A stretch of 61,586 bases of DNA from an uncultured Duganella sp. Its GTDB lineage: Bacteria > Pseudomonadota > Gammaproteobacteria > Burkholderiales > Burkholderiaceae. A program made the translations under genes and the position numbers. Under the pieces are notes generated by a model that did not search any database, was not told the origin of the DNA, and saw only the letters and a program-made list of their open reading frames with translations. Below, in pieces: positions 8,210 through 15,863 of this stretch. Positions within the stretch are counted from its first letter, which is position 1. Every line of letters begins with the position of its first letter. The stretch spans positions 1 to 61,586 of the forward strand of contig CAMLSG010000003.1 in assembly GCA_946482635.1 (NCBI GenBank). Reading direction: 5' to 3'.

Positions 8210-8846
8210 TCTGGCGGCCGTTTACGGCAATCATGCCCTGGTCGGCCAGCTCGTGCAGCACGCGCGAGAAGTATTCCGGAGTGAGGTTCAGGCGGGAGGC
8301 CAGCAGTTTCTTGCTGACGGCCAGCGTGATTTCCGAACCATCCGTCGCGTCGTCATCCTTCAACAGATAGCCAATGATCCGCTGGCTGCCGGAGCGCAGC
8401 GAATAGGCTTCCACGTCCGAAATCAGGCCATGCAGGCGGCGGCTCATGCCGGCCAGCATGCGGCGCGCGAACTGCGGGTTGCGCGCCAGTTCGGCGAACA
8501 CGGTGTGCTTGGAAATGTGCAGCAGCATGCAGTCGCTGACCGCGTGCGCGGTGACGATGTAGGGCTTTTCCATGAACATCAGCGCTTCGCCGAAGCTGTG
8601 GCCCGGACCGATGATCTCGACGATCTTTTCGTTGCCCTGGGCGGAAAGGAAGCTGAGTTTCACCTGGCCGAAGATGACCATGTGGAAGCCGACGCATGTA
8701 TCGCCGCGCTGGAAAACGGCGCTGCCGCGCGGGATATGGTGTTCGGTAGTGCCGGCAGCCACCAGCGTCAGCTCCTCCGGCGACAGGTCTGCAAAGAGAG
8801 GCAGTCGCTTGAGGAACTCGCGGGGGTCGATTTTGGGGCTTGGCAT
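8166..8846 (-). CDS. Crp/Fnr-family regulator, Dnr/NnrR type
   Basis: 226 residues: a cyclic-nucleotide-like beta-roll (about 15-120), a dimer helix and a winged helix with TPEYFSR at 189-195. Glu191, Ser194 and Arg195 match the E-x-x-S-R reading head of FNR, which recognises TTGA(T/C) half sites, and such boxes occur before norB and nirK. It lacks the N-terminal cysteines of oxygen-sensing FNR, so it is more like the NO-responsive Dnr class. The ATG at 8846 is preceded by AGGAG. It lies downstream of nirK, separated by a terminator, and overlaps the NnrS-like gene tail to tail. Confidence 0.9.
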   Translation of the reverse strand: MPSPKIDPREFLKRLPLFADLSPEELTLVAAGTTEHHIPRGSAVFQRGDTCVGFHMVIFGQVKLSFLSAQGNEKIVEIIGPGHSFGEALMFMEKPYIVTAHAVSDCMLLHISKHTVFAELARNPQFARRMLAGMSRRLHGLISDVEAYSLRSGSQRIIGYLLKDDDATDGSEITLAVSKKLLASRLNLTPEYFSRVLHELADQGMIAVNGRQIRILDSARLRAYEG

Positions 8847-8864
8847 TTGGTTCTCCTGAAATGG

Positions 8865-8890
8865 CAAAAGGACCCGCCGGGCGGGTCCTG
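8865..8890 (-). terminator. Rho-independent terminator of nirK
   Basis: On the minus strand AGGACCCGCC and GGCGGGTCCT form a perfect 10-bp dyad (8869-8889) followed by TTTT. It lies between the nirK stop and the start of the Crp/Fnr gene, so the regulator is reached only by read-through or has its own promoter. Confidence 0.85.
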
Positions 8891-8926
8891 TCCTGGTTAA
8901 GGTAATGTCGGTGTTAATCCTGTGGA

Positions 8927-10327
8927 TCAGTGACCCGAATCACCGTCAGGCTTGCTGTTGGTCCGGAAGATTTCCGGATTCTCCTTGCCGGTCACGTAGA
9001 GGAAGCCGACCAGGCCTTTCTCCATCCGCGACAGTGCGTGGTCGACCAGGATGAAGCGTCCTGGCACTTCGGTCTTGAACTCGACCATCGTTGCGCCGCC
9101 TGGAGCCACGGTGGTGGTCTGCACGTTCTGCAGCGGCGGCGAGGTCAGGTCGCCCAGGTTGTAGACGCGGTCGAACACTTCGCCGATCACGTGGAAGCTG
9201 GAGGTTGCGTTAGGACCGCCGACACCGAAGAAGATACGGACAGTCTCGCCAACCTTGGCTTCCATGCGGTGGGTCTTGGTCAGCGCGTCGTGGGTGCCGT
9301 TGAACATCAGGTGTTCAGGCTGTTCGGCCAGCAGTTTGTCCAGCGAGAACTCGGCTTCGCCCGGAGTGCCATGCTTTTGCGCGGTGTACAGCTCGCCCTG
9401 CATCACGTAGAACTCGCGGTCGACTTTTGGCAGGCCGCCTTCAGGTTCGACCAGGATCATGCCGTACATGCCGTTGGAGATGTGCTGGGCCACCATCGGG
9501 GTCGCGCAGTGGTACACGTACAGGCCCGGGTTGATGGCCTTGAAGGTGAAGCTCTTGGTGCTGCCCGGAGCCGCCTGGGTCACTGCCGCACCGCCGCCTG
9601 GACCGGTCACGGCGTGGAAGTCAACCGAGTGGATCATGTGGCTGTCCTTGGCGTTGGACATGTCCACGTTCACGGTATCGCCCACACGGACGCGGATGAA
9701 CGGGCCTGGAACCTTGCTGTTGAAGGTCCAGTATTTATAGGTGGTGCCGTCCATCAGCTGGCCGAGGACTTCGGTGGTGTCCAGCTTCACGTTGACGGTT
9801 TGCGGACCACGCTTGCCGACTGGCGTGCCGACTTCGGTTGGGTTGCGCGAGATGTCGACGCCTTTTGGCGCGGCTTTGAGTTCGCCTTCGCCGACGATAA
9901 TCTTGCCGATCATGCCTGCCGCCACGTGGCCTGGCAGGGAGCAGATGTAGGTGAATTCGCCTTTCTTGTCAGCCTTGAAGACGATGGCGGTCGACGCGCC
10001 TTTGTCTTTCAGCTGGTTCGATTTGACTTTGAAGTCAGGCACCGAAATGTCGTGGGTTGCGCCGTCGCCGTTGACCAAGTTGATCTGCACCACAGCACCT
10101 TCCGGCACGCGCAAGGTCGGATTGGCCTTGCCCTTGGATTCGCCGGCGTCGCTGATGAAGACCAGCTTACCGTCTGCGATATCGGTGTGCAGGGTAAAGG
10201 TCACGTCAGGACGATACTGGACGGCTGTGCTGCCGCCGTGCTGGCCATGTTGTGCATAAGCTGGCGCCAGGGTTGCGGCGCCGATCACCAGTGCAGCGAT
10301 GGCTTTGGACATCAGGGTCGGTTTCAT
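8927..10327 (-). CDS. nirK: Copper nitrite reductase with extra N-terminal cupredoxin domain
   Basis: NirK reduces nitrite to NO in the periplasm. The 466 residues exceed the usual ~360-380. After a Sec signal (cleavage near 25) comes an additional cupredoxin domain with a full type-1 copper set, His92, Cys129, His134 and Met139. The two-domain NirK core follows with type-1 ligands His233, Cys274, His282 and Met287, type-2 ligands His238, His273 and His379, and the catalytic Asp236 in the VDFH motif. A tethered cupredoxin probably delivers electrons to the core, as in the Hyphomicrobium type. Two FNR/Dnr boxes lie upstream and a terminator downstream. The product NO would be removed by the neighbouring NO reductase. 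Confidence 0.95.
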   Translation of the reverse strand: MKPTLMSKAIAALVIGAATLAPAYAQHGQHGGSTAVQYRPDVTFTLHTDIADGKLVFISDAGESKGKANPTLRVPEGAVVQINLVNGDGATHDISVPDFKVKSNQLKDKGASTAIVFKADKKGEFTYICSLPGHVAAGMIGKIIVGEGELKAAPKGVDISRNPTEVGTPVGKRGPQTVNVKLDTTEVLGQLMDGTTYKYWTFNSKVPGPFIRVRVGDTVNVDMSNAKDSHMIHSVDFHAVTGPGGGAAVTQAAPGSTKSFTFKAINPGLYVYHCATPMVAQHISNGMYGMILVEPEGGLPKVDREFYVMQGELYTAQKHGTPGEAEFSLDKLLAEQPEHLMFNGTHDALTKTHRMEAKVGETVRIFFGVGGPNATSSFHVIGEVFDRVYNLGDLTSPPLQNVQTTTVAPGGATMVEFKTEVPGRFILVDHALSRMEKGLVGFLYVTGKENPEIFRTNSKPDGDSGH

Positions 10328-10376
10328 TTTCTTCTCACAGGTTTGTCCGGCACGGGATTGTGCCGTTTGACAGCTA

Positions 10377-10478
10377 AATCTTATGTTTTACATGCATGTT
10401 ATTGAATTGACGCAGGTCAAAAATTTGGAAAGATCTGCGGATTCTCAATGCAAGTTGGATTTTTTTGATCTAGGTCAA
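10377..10478 (-). promoter_or_regulatory. nirK promoter with two FNR/Dnr boxes
   Basis: The perfect palindrome TTGACGCAGGTCAA lies at 10407-10420, and a second box, TTGATCTAGGTCAA, at 10465-10478. On the minus strand a -10-like TAAGAT (10377-10382) would start transcription near 10370, placing the first box about -43 and the second about -101. Both fit the E-x-x-S-R reading head of the regulator at 8166-8846. Confidence 0.8.
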
Positions 10479-10503
10479 GCGAGAAGAAGGCCCGGCGCAA
10501 CGG

Positions 10504-11238
10504 CTACTGGAGGAGTTGCGGCAAGCGTGCCAAAAAGTTATCGCGTTCATCCATGCCGCTGGCGCCGCCCGCCTGGACGAAGACGATGCGCTTGCCGTCA
10601 CGTTCCAGCCAGCCGACGTACCAGCCAACGTTTTTGCCGCTGCCGGTCTTGCCGAAGACCTGCCAGCCACCGACCGGTTCGGGGCGCCGTACCAGCGCGG
10701 CAGACATGGCATAGGCTTGCGGTTTGACGCCGAGTTCACGATTCAGCACTCGGCGCAGGAAGCCGATTTGTTCGTCCGGCGAGATGCGCAGCGAAGAACC
10801 GAGCCAGGATTCGGACAGGCCATTGTTCTTGCCAGGATCGCCGCTGACATCCGCATTGCCGTAGCCAAATTGCTTGACGTAGCTGGCGAAGCGTTCTTCG
10901 CCCAGTTGCAGCGTAATCTGCTGGGAGTACCAGACCACGGATTCCTTCATCCACGAGCTGGGATCGTGCGCCTGGCGCCATACGGGGCGCCAGTCCACGT
11001 AGCCTTGCTTGAAGGGGAGAACGGGCGAATGCTCGTCCCGCAGCACGCCCGAGTCATAGCCCATCAGCGCGATGGGCAGCTTGAAGGTGGACATCGGCGG
11101 CAGGCGCTTGTCGCAGACGCCCTCGTGCACCAGCCACTTGCCGGTGGCCGCATCGGCCAGCGCCAGGCAGTGTTCTGCAGAAAACGCGAGCAAAGGGAGG
11201 CCCAGCCCTGCAAGCAGGGCGAAGATTTTGCGTTTCAT
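10504..11238 (-). CDS. Class D (OXA-type) beta-lactamase
   Basis: A secreted serine beta-lactamase of 244 residues with a signal peptide (about 1-20). All class D motifs are present: STFK at 50-53 (Ser50 nucleophile, Lys53 to be carboxylated), SVV at 100-102, YGN at 126-128 and KTG at 197-199. The ATG at 11238 has AAGGA upstream. It is the last gene of the blaI-blaR-bla operon, 13 bp after the sensor gene, and is visibly a paralogue of the sensor's C-terminal domain. Substrate range cannot be read from sequence. Confidence 0.93.
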   Translation of the reverse strand: MKRKIFALLAGLGLPLLAFSAEHCLALADAATGKWLVHEGVCDKRLPPMSTFKLPIALMGYDSGVLRDEHSPVLPFKQGYVDWRPVWRQAHDPSSWMKESVVWYSQQITLQLGEERFASYVKQFGYGNADVSGDPGKNNGLSESWLGSSLRISPDEQIGFLRRVLNRELGVKPQAYAMSAALVRRPEPVGGWQVFGKTGSGKNVGWYVGWLERDGKRIVFVQAGGASGMDERDNFLARLPQLLQ

Positions 11239-11251
11239 TTTTTGTCCTTGG

Positions 11252-13021
11252 TTAGAGTTTGGCGAGTTGCGCCGGGAGCTCGCGCAGGAAGGTTTCCTTG
11301 GTGCGCGGTCCTGCCGCACCTTCAGTCAAGACTTCATCCTGGGCAAGGCGGGCGAACACGATGGTGCGCTGGCCGTTGGTCGCCCAGCCTACGAACCAGC
11401 CGTAGGAATGGGAGTAATCGTCCTTGCCATCCGGCCCGACAGGGGCGCCGGTACCGGTCTTGCCGAAGACTTGCCAGCCGTTAGGCAGGTCTTTCACTTT
11501 CAGCAGGCGCGCAGTCTGCTCGTGCGCATACGGCGAAACGGGGAGTTCCTTCCGCACCAGCTTGCGCAGGAATGCCGTTTGCTCGTCGGGAGAAACCTGC
11601 ATCGAGGAGCCAACCCACGACCAGGTAAGGCCGTTGTCTTTACCCTTGTCGCCGCCAGTGTCGCGGTTACCGTAGTTGAAGCCTTGCACATAGCGCTCGA
11701 ATCGCTCGCGGCCAATATGCTGGGTGACTTGCTGGGCGTACCAGATGGCCGAATACTTGATCCATTGGCTCGGGTCCATATCGCGGTGCCATTCCTTGTT
11801 CCAGGCGTTGTAGCTTTCGCGATAAGGCAGCAGCGGCGCATGCTGGTCCTTCAGGAATCCGCTGTCGTAGCCCATCAGGCTGACCGCGATATTGAAGGTA
11901 GAAACCGGCGTGATGCGCGCCGTGCAGTCACCTTCGCGCAGCAAAGGCTTGCCGGTGGCGGCGTCGACAAAGGTGGTGCACTCCAGCGCCGCCACCGACT
12001 GCGCGGACGGCGAAACGCTCCAGGCCAAGGCAGGCTGCAACGCGAAATTCCCGCCGGCGATGGCAGCCAGCGCGGCGACCGTCGCGGCACGCGCCCACAT
12101 GGTGCGCCGCGCATTGGCGGGGGTGCGGATCAGTGAAACGCGTTCCGTCAGCGTATTGGCATCAATGCTGCCGAAAGCCAGCGCCCCTTGCGGCGCAAGG
12201 TGCTGCAGCTTCAGTTGCGCCACCAGCGCCGCAGCATAGGCCTTGCGTTGCGATGCCGGACGGCCGCGCAGCACGTCGCGGTCGCAGCCCAGCTCCTGCG
12301 CCCAGGTCAGGTTGGCGCGCAGCAAGCGCATGAAAGGATTGAACCACAACAGCGTTTGCAGCAGCATGCCTGCGGCCATCCACTGCAGGTCGTGGCGGCG
12401 CAAATGAGTCATTTCATGTTCGACGATCATCTCGCGTTGCAGCTTGTCGAAACCGTCCAAATGGCGTGGCAGTAGCAGGCGAGGGCGGAACAGGCCAAGC
12501 AGCATCGGCGAAATCGGCGCATCCACCTCGATGACGGCCGCTCGAGCGCTGTTGGTAATTTCACCAACCGCGCCGCTTTGCGCCAGCCGGTCAAGCATGC
12601 GCTGCGCGCGCCACAAGCTGGCAATCGACCATGCCAGGCCTGCCATGTAAGCGCACAGCCACAATTGCGCGCCATGCAGCAGCCACACTCTTGCACCTGC
12701 TGTACTGTTCGCCGCCAGCGCCTGTTCTTCCGTGGTGGTGGGGAGTGCCGGCGTCTTAGGCGGCGCGATGTACTGCGCGACTGTTTCGGTAGCTGCTTCA
12801 AGCGGTGGGATAAGGCGGACACGCTCGCTATGCGGCAGCAACAGCAATACGAAGGTCGCCAGTACGGTCAACTGGCCAAGCAGCCACAAAGACCGCTGTG
12901 CGGCCAGCGCAGGCAGGAAGCGCCGGAGCAATGCGCTCAAAGCCCACACGCTGAAGCCGGCCGCGAAGCAGCCAAGGCTCGCCAGCAGGAAGCGCATCAA
13001 CAATAAGTCGAAGTCGTTCAC
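11252..13021 (-). CDS. BlaR-like M56 peptidase fused to an OXA-like sensor lacking the SxxK lysine
   Basis: 589 residues. The N-terminal part has four likely membrane segments and the M56 zinc-peptidase motif HEMTH (202-206), with Glu243 as a possible third ligand. After a membrane segment near 310-330 comes a class D beta-lactamase-like domain (about 345-589). In BlaR1 this domain is acylated by beta-lactams and triggers the peptidase. Here YGN (450-452) and KTG (521-523) are kept, but the SxxK motif reads STFN (374-377), with codon AAT for Asn377. It overlaps blaI by 4 bp and precedes the OXA gene. The role as an antibiotic sensor is inferred from this order. Confidence 0.9.
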   Translation of the reverse strand: MNDFDLLLMRFLLASLGCFAAGFSVWALSALLRRFLPALAAQRSLWLLGQLTVLATFVLLLLPHSERVRLIPPLEAATETVAQYIAPPKTPALPTTTEEQALAANSTAGARVWLLHGAQLWLCAYMAGLAWSIASLWRAQRMLDRLAQSGAVGEITNSARAAVIEVDAPISPMLLGLFRPRLLLPRHLDGFDKLQREMIVEHEMTHLRRHDLQWMAAGMLLQTLLWFNPFMRLLRANLTWAQELGCDRDVLRGRPASQRKAYAAALVAQLKLQHLAPQGALAFGSIDANTLTERVSLIRTPANARRTMWARAATVAALAAIAGGNFALQPALAWSVSPSAQSVAALECTTFVDAATGKPLLREGDCTARITPVSTFNIAVSLMGYDSGFLKDQHAPLLPYRESYNAWNKEWHRDMDPSQWIKYSAIWYAQQVTQHIGRERFERYVQGFNYGNRDTGGDKGKDNGLTWSWVGSSMQVSPDEQTAFLRKLVRKELPVSPYAHEQTARLLKVKDLPNGWQVFGKTGTGAPVGPDGKDDYSHSYGWFVGWATNGQRTIVFARLAQDEVLTEGAAGPRTKETFLRELPAQLAKL

Positions 13022-13398
13022 TTTGCGTCGTCCTCATCGGGCCAGTCGGACAGCATTTGTTCAAGCTGCGCCAGCTCGCTGGCATCGACCAGTTTACTGC
13101 CTGCGAACATATTCACTGGAAGTGGTGTGTCCAGTTCCATGATGCGCGTGCCGAAGTCGTGGGCGTAGGCGGCAAGCGTTTCGACTTTGTCGAGCAAGGC
13201 CTCGTACACCTGCACGCCGTGGCGGACGTGCTGAGCCACCATCTGCTTCTCCATCATGCGTTCCACGGTCTTTCGCGTCGACGAGAAAGACCAGGCAAGT
13301 TCTTCCTCCACCGCCTCATGGATTTCGCGGGCACTCAAAGGTGCTTGGCGCCAGAGGGCCTTGAGTACGCATAGTTCAGGGGTAGATGGGATCAACAT
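13018..13398 (-). CDS. BlaI/MecI-family repressor
   Basis: 126 residues with the BlaI winged helix (PSTPELCVLKALW opening, SSTRKTVERMMEKQMV recognition region) and a C-terminal helical dimerisation part. Family members repress beta-lactamase operons and are inactivated after BlaR signalling. The ATG at 13398 gives the usual family length; the frame upstream contains the promoter. It is the first gene of the operon, and its stop overlaps the blaR start by 4 bp. A dyad in its own promoter suggests autoregulation. Confidence 0.9.
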   Translation of the reverse strand: MLIPSTPELCVLKALWRQAPLSAREIHEAVEEELAWSFSSTRKTVERMMEKQMVAQHVRHGVQVYEALLDKVETLAAYAHDFGTRIMELDTPLPVNMFAGSKLVDASELAQLEQMLSDWPDEDDAK

Positions 13399-13410
13399 GG
13401 TCTGACTAAG

Positions 13411-13458
13411 TTTGTGACGGTGTGCGAAAGTATGTGACAAATGTCGCAATGATGTCAA
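13411..13458 (-). promoter_or_regulatory. blaI promoter with candidate BlaI operator
   Basis: On the minus strand a -35 TTGACA (13453-13458) and a -10-like CATACT (13429-13434) are 18 bp apart. The spacer carries the dyad TGCGACATTTGTCACA (13433-13448). Two TTGTGAC / ATGTGAC direct repeats 20 bp apart (13411-13418 and 13431-13438 on the plus strand) extend towards the gene. Placement between -35 and -10 is what a repressor site would need. Confidence 0.7.
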
Positions 13459-13564
13459 GTAATTGGCACGTCACGCATTGCAAATTAATCCATTGAATCT
13501 GAGCAATGGTGCTAACATCTCAGCAATGAAATTATGGAAAAAAATGGATAAGGAGGGGATGCTT

Positions 13565-14011
13565 ATGCTGGTCAAGCGCATAGCGGCGATCTTGCTGATG
13601 GCCTGCTTTGTCCTTCCCCTTTCACGTTGCACCTCCAAGTCGGATCCGGGAGAACGGTTTGTGGGTGCCGACACTTATTTGTATGGCCACGAGATGGCAC
13701 AGGACGCCTTGCGAGACCTCAACGTCGATCCGCTCAAGAGCGTAGGCACTTTGACCGCGCTGTTTATCGTGTTCTTTCTCCCTGCGGCCGGCCTGCGACT
13801 GAAAGACCGGGCACAAGCTCCAGTCTATTTGCTGAGCTCTTTCACGGCGGCGTACTTATTGTTTAGTTGGGCATTCCTGTTCAAATCCAGTGTCCAGATT
13901 GGCGCGGTGATCGCGGTCACGTGCTGGAGCCTCATATTTGCCGCGAGTTGCAAGACGATTTTCGAACTGTTGGCGTGCAAACGTCAGCGTCGAGATGCGC
14001 ACGTTAAGTGA
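13565..14011 (+). CDS. Hypothetical membrane protein
   Basis: 148 residues from the ATG at 13565, chosen because AAGGAGG (13550-13556) lies 8 bp upstream. It begins with a hydrophobic segment ending in a Cys (LSRC), which could be a poor lipobox or a signal anchor, followed by about three more membrane helices. I do not recognise a family. The GTG of the next gene overlaps its stop by 4 bp. Base composition is lower in GC than the flanking bla and housekeeping genes, which hints at acquired DNA. Confidence 0.6.
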   Translation: MLVKRIAAILLMACFVLPLSRCTSKSDPGERFVGADTYLYGHEMAQDALRDLNVDPLKSVGTLTALFIVFFLPAAGLRLKDRAQAPVYLLSSFTAAYLLFSWAFLFKSSVQIGAVIAVTCWSLIFAASCKTIFELLACKRQRRDAHVK

Positions 14012-14304
14012 AACTTCTTCAAATTCTGTTTCGGCGCTGGATTGCAGCGGGCGGCCTGGCCTTGGTGCTGTCGGGAATCGTCGTAATGGTGGCGTCTACA
14101 CCGTTAGAGAGCTTTTGTCGCAGACGCTGTTGGGCGGATCCGATCGTTCCCTTATTTGGGGACGCCGCCGGCAAGATTCTGTACGGTAGTTTCCTCGGCG
14201 GCCTTGGCGTCTTGCTTATCTACGATTTGGTTCGTGATCTGGTTGTGTGGCCGAGAAAGCTGCCCAAAGGCGCTGATCAACTTCCGATGGAAAAGACTGA
14301 ATGA
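14008..14304 (+). CDS. Small two-helix membrane protein
   Basis: 98 residues starting with GTG in the overlap with the previous stop. Two hydrophobic helices (about 12-30 and 58-76) flank a short loop with two Cys (CRRRCW). The C-terminus is charged. No family recognised. It overlaps the following gene by 4 bp (ATGA), so the three genes from 13565 to 15032 are probably translated as a coupled unit. Confidence 0.6.
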   Translation: MKLLQILFRRWIAAGGLALVLSGIVVMVASTPLESFCRRRCWADPIVPLFGDAAGKILYGSFLGGLGVLLIYDLVRDLVVWPRKLPKGADQLPMEKTE

Positions 14305-15032
14305 AGACCTGGGTGGCTATCGTCTTTTCGCTCATCGCGGCACTGTTGGTTGCGGGGGCGGTGTATGAGTATCCATACCTCGTCGCTCAATCTCGTGAAA
14401 AGGAGTGGCCGACTGAGTGGAATGCGGACTTGTACAACCTAAACCACCGGCAAATTGTCGAGAAGTTAGGGCCGCCAAGCGAGGACGTGTCGGCGAAGGA
14501 GTATCAGTCCTGGCTGAAGCGGGAGAATTGGGGAATGCTCCAGCTAAAGATCGAATTCAAAGACTGCTGCGATGAAGCATCTACTCCCAGCGGCATTTAC
14601 AAGATCGTTCGTGTGAAAAACCGTTATGAGCCCTTGCAATTTGCCAAACTTGCTCCGCCCGACGGTATTCGACCAATCCGAACCGTTTCAGTGGCTGGGC
14701 AACATGCGCGAGCCAAGGTGATTCTCCATCCGAGGCGAGTCAAAGACGAGTCTGGCAGCTTGGAAAGGCTGGAAATCTTGGTCAATGATGAAGCACTGTT
14801 TGTCCCGCGCTCGGTCTACCTCGATTTGACCAACATACGTGATGCCACACTTCGTAGTGAAAGAAAAGGATATGTTCTGACATTGAGTGGTGGAGACGGT
14901 GCCGAATCCTACTTTTCTCAAATCTACTTTGAGGCTACGGGAGTTAAGCATAAGAAGTTGTTTAGTTCGCTTGTTCCTGACGAGCCAACAGAGGAGATTC
15001 GTTATTGGCCGCGCTTACTCAAGGATGAGTGA
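14301..15032 (+). CDS. Hypothetical membrane-anchored protein
   Basis: 243 residues: one N-terminal hydrophobic helix (about 4-22), then a soluble, mainly beta-like domain outside or inside the membrane. Notable features are EKLGPPSEDVSAKEYQSW near 60-75 and a CC pair near 93. No recognised family. It overlaps the previous gene by 4 bp and is followed after 3 bp by the next. Codon use is looser than in neighbouring housekeeping genes. Confidence 0.6.
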   Translation: MKTWVAIVFSLIAALLVAGAVYEYPYLVAQSREKEWPTEWNADLYNLNHRQIVEKLGPPSEDVSAKEYQSWLKRENWGMLQLKIEFKDCCDEASTPSGIYKIVRVKNRYEPLQFAKLAPPDGIRPIRTVSVAGQHARAKVILHPRRVKDESGSLERLEILVNDEALFVPRSVYLDLTNIRDATLRSERKGYVLTLSGGDGAESYFSQIYFEATGVKHKKLFSSLVPDEPTEEIRYWPRLLKDE

Positions 15033-15035
15033 AAT

Positions 15036-15536
15036 ATGACCATCGAGACCATGCAAAGTGGAATTGGACGCAGCGCAGTGGTCAGGTTTGCTTTAACAGG
15101 CATGCTGGTGCTGCTTTTCATCTATGCCGACGTACTTTATCTGGGCGCCCCATTTTTTTCATTCCTTGTTTGCCCAATAATCTCAATTGGCCTGCTGATA
15201 AGCTTGCTGGTTCAAAGGGCGGGCCTAAAGAACGTTCTGCTTAGCTTGGTGATAGGACCGCCTGGGTTGTTTTTGATGGCGATTGTTGCGACGCTTGGGC
15301 TTGGAGAGCTCCACAATCACTGGGTTCTTCGAGAAGTTCGAAACTGGGGTATTGAGTTACGCCAGCAAAAAGAATCAAATGGAGCGTTCCCCGCTTCTCA
15401 GAAAAGGTTCATCCACGGGAATCTCGTCGTATTCATTAACGATGAATCTGCCGGGGCGCCAGTTATTTTGGTCGATTTGTTCGATCAGACGCGCAAATCG
15501 TATTCTGTAACGACGGATCGGTTTTTCGAAGATTAA
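15036..15536 (+). CDS. Hypothetical membrane protein
   Basis: 166 residues with three hydrophobic helices in the first 95 residues and a soluble C-terminal domain (about 100-166) containing FINDESAGAPVILVD. No family recognised. It is the last intact member of the 13565-15536 gene run. A reading frame broken by two stops follows 12 bp later, so the run may have been longer once. Confidence 0.6.
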   Translation: MTIETMQSGIGRSAVVRFALTGMLVLLFIYADVLYLGAPFFSFLVCPIISIGLLISLLVQRAGLKNVLLSLVIGPPGLFLMAIVATLGLGELHNHWVLREVRNWGIELRQQKESNGAFPASQKRFIHGNLVVFINDESAGAPVILVDLFDQTRKSYSVTTDRFFED

Positions 15537-15548
15537 GGAATTTGATTC

Positions 15549-15863
15549 ATGCGGTTTGGCGAATCAGATAAGAGGGCAATCGAAATCGAACATAATTTCG
15601 ACTGACATTCCGCCAATGCACCTGGCACCGGCCTTAAGCAAATGACAGACTTCGCATCCAATCAGGTTACAAGCGGCGATGCTGTGATCGTGCCGATAGT
15701 TGATGGATGAGGTGCAAGGCGCGCGTTTGAAGCGTCGTTCTGGTCGGGAGAACGTCCAGCGGTTGATCCCGAAGAAGATCCAGACGAATACTCGCTGCCA
15801 TTCCACCCATGGCCTTCACGGTCGAGAAAAAGCCATGGTGGAAGCGTTGGTAATCAGAGATAA
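15549..15863 (+). pseudogene. Probable decayed gene, one frame with two internal TGA codons
   Basis: From an ATG at 15549 (AAGGAA upstream), one frame runs 104 codons to the TAA at 15861 and is interrupted only by TGA at 15603 and 15708. The translated pieces look protein-like, for example a VTSGDAVIVPIVDG stretch and an acidic, proline-rich end (WSGERPAVDPEEDPDEY). It is co-directional with the small membrane-protein genes upstream. The origin is unknown. It fills the otherwise empty gap before the convergent DJ-1/PfpI gene and overlaps its last bases. Confidence 0.4.

Noticed and set aside
15564..15806. 80-codon minus-strand frame in the gap before the DJ-1/PfpI gene
   Set aside because: No ribosome-binding site, odd composition, and the opposite strand has a better protein-like frame (the probable pseudogene).
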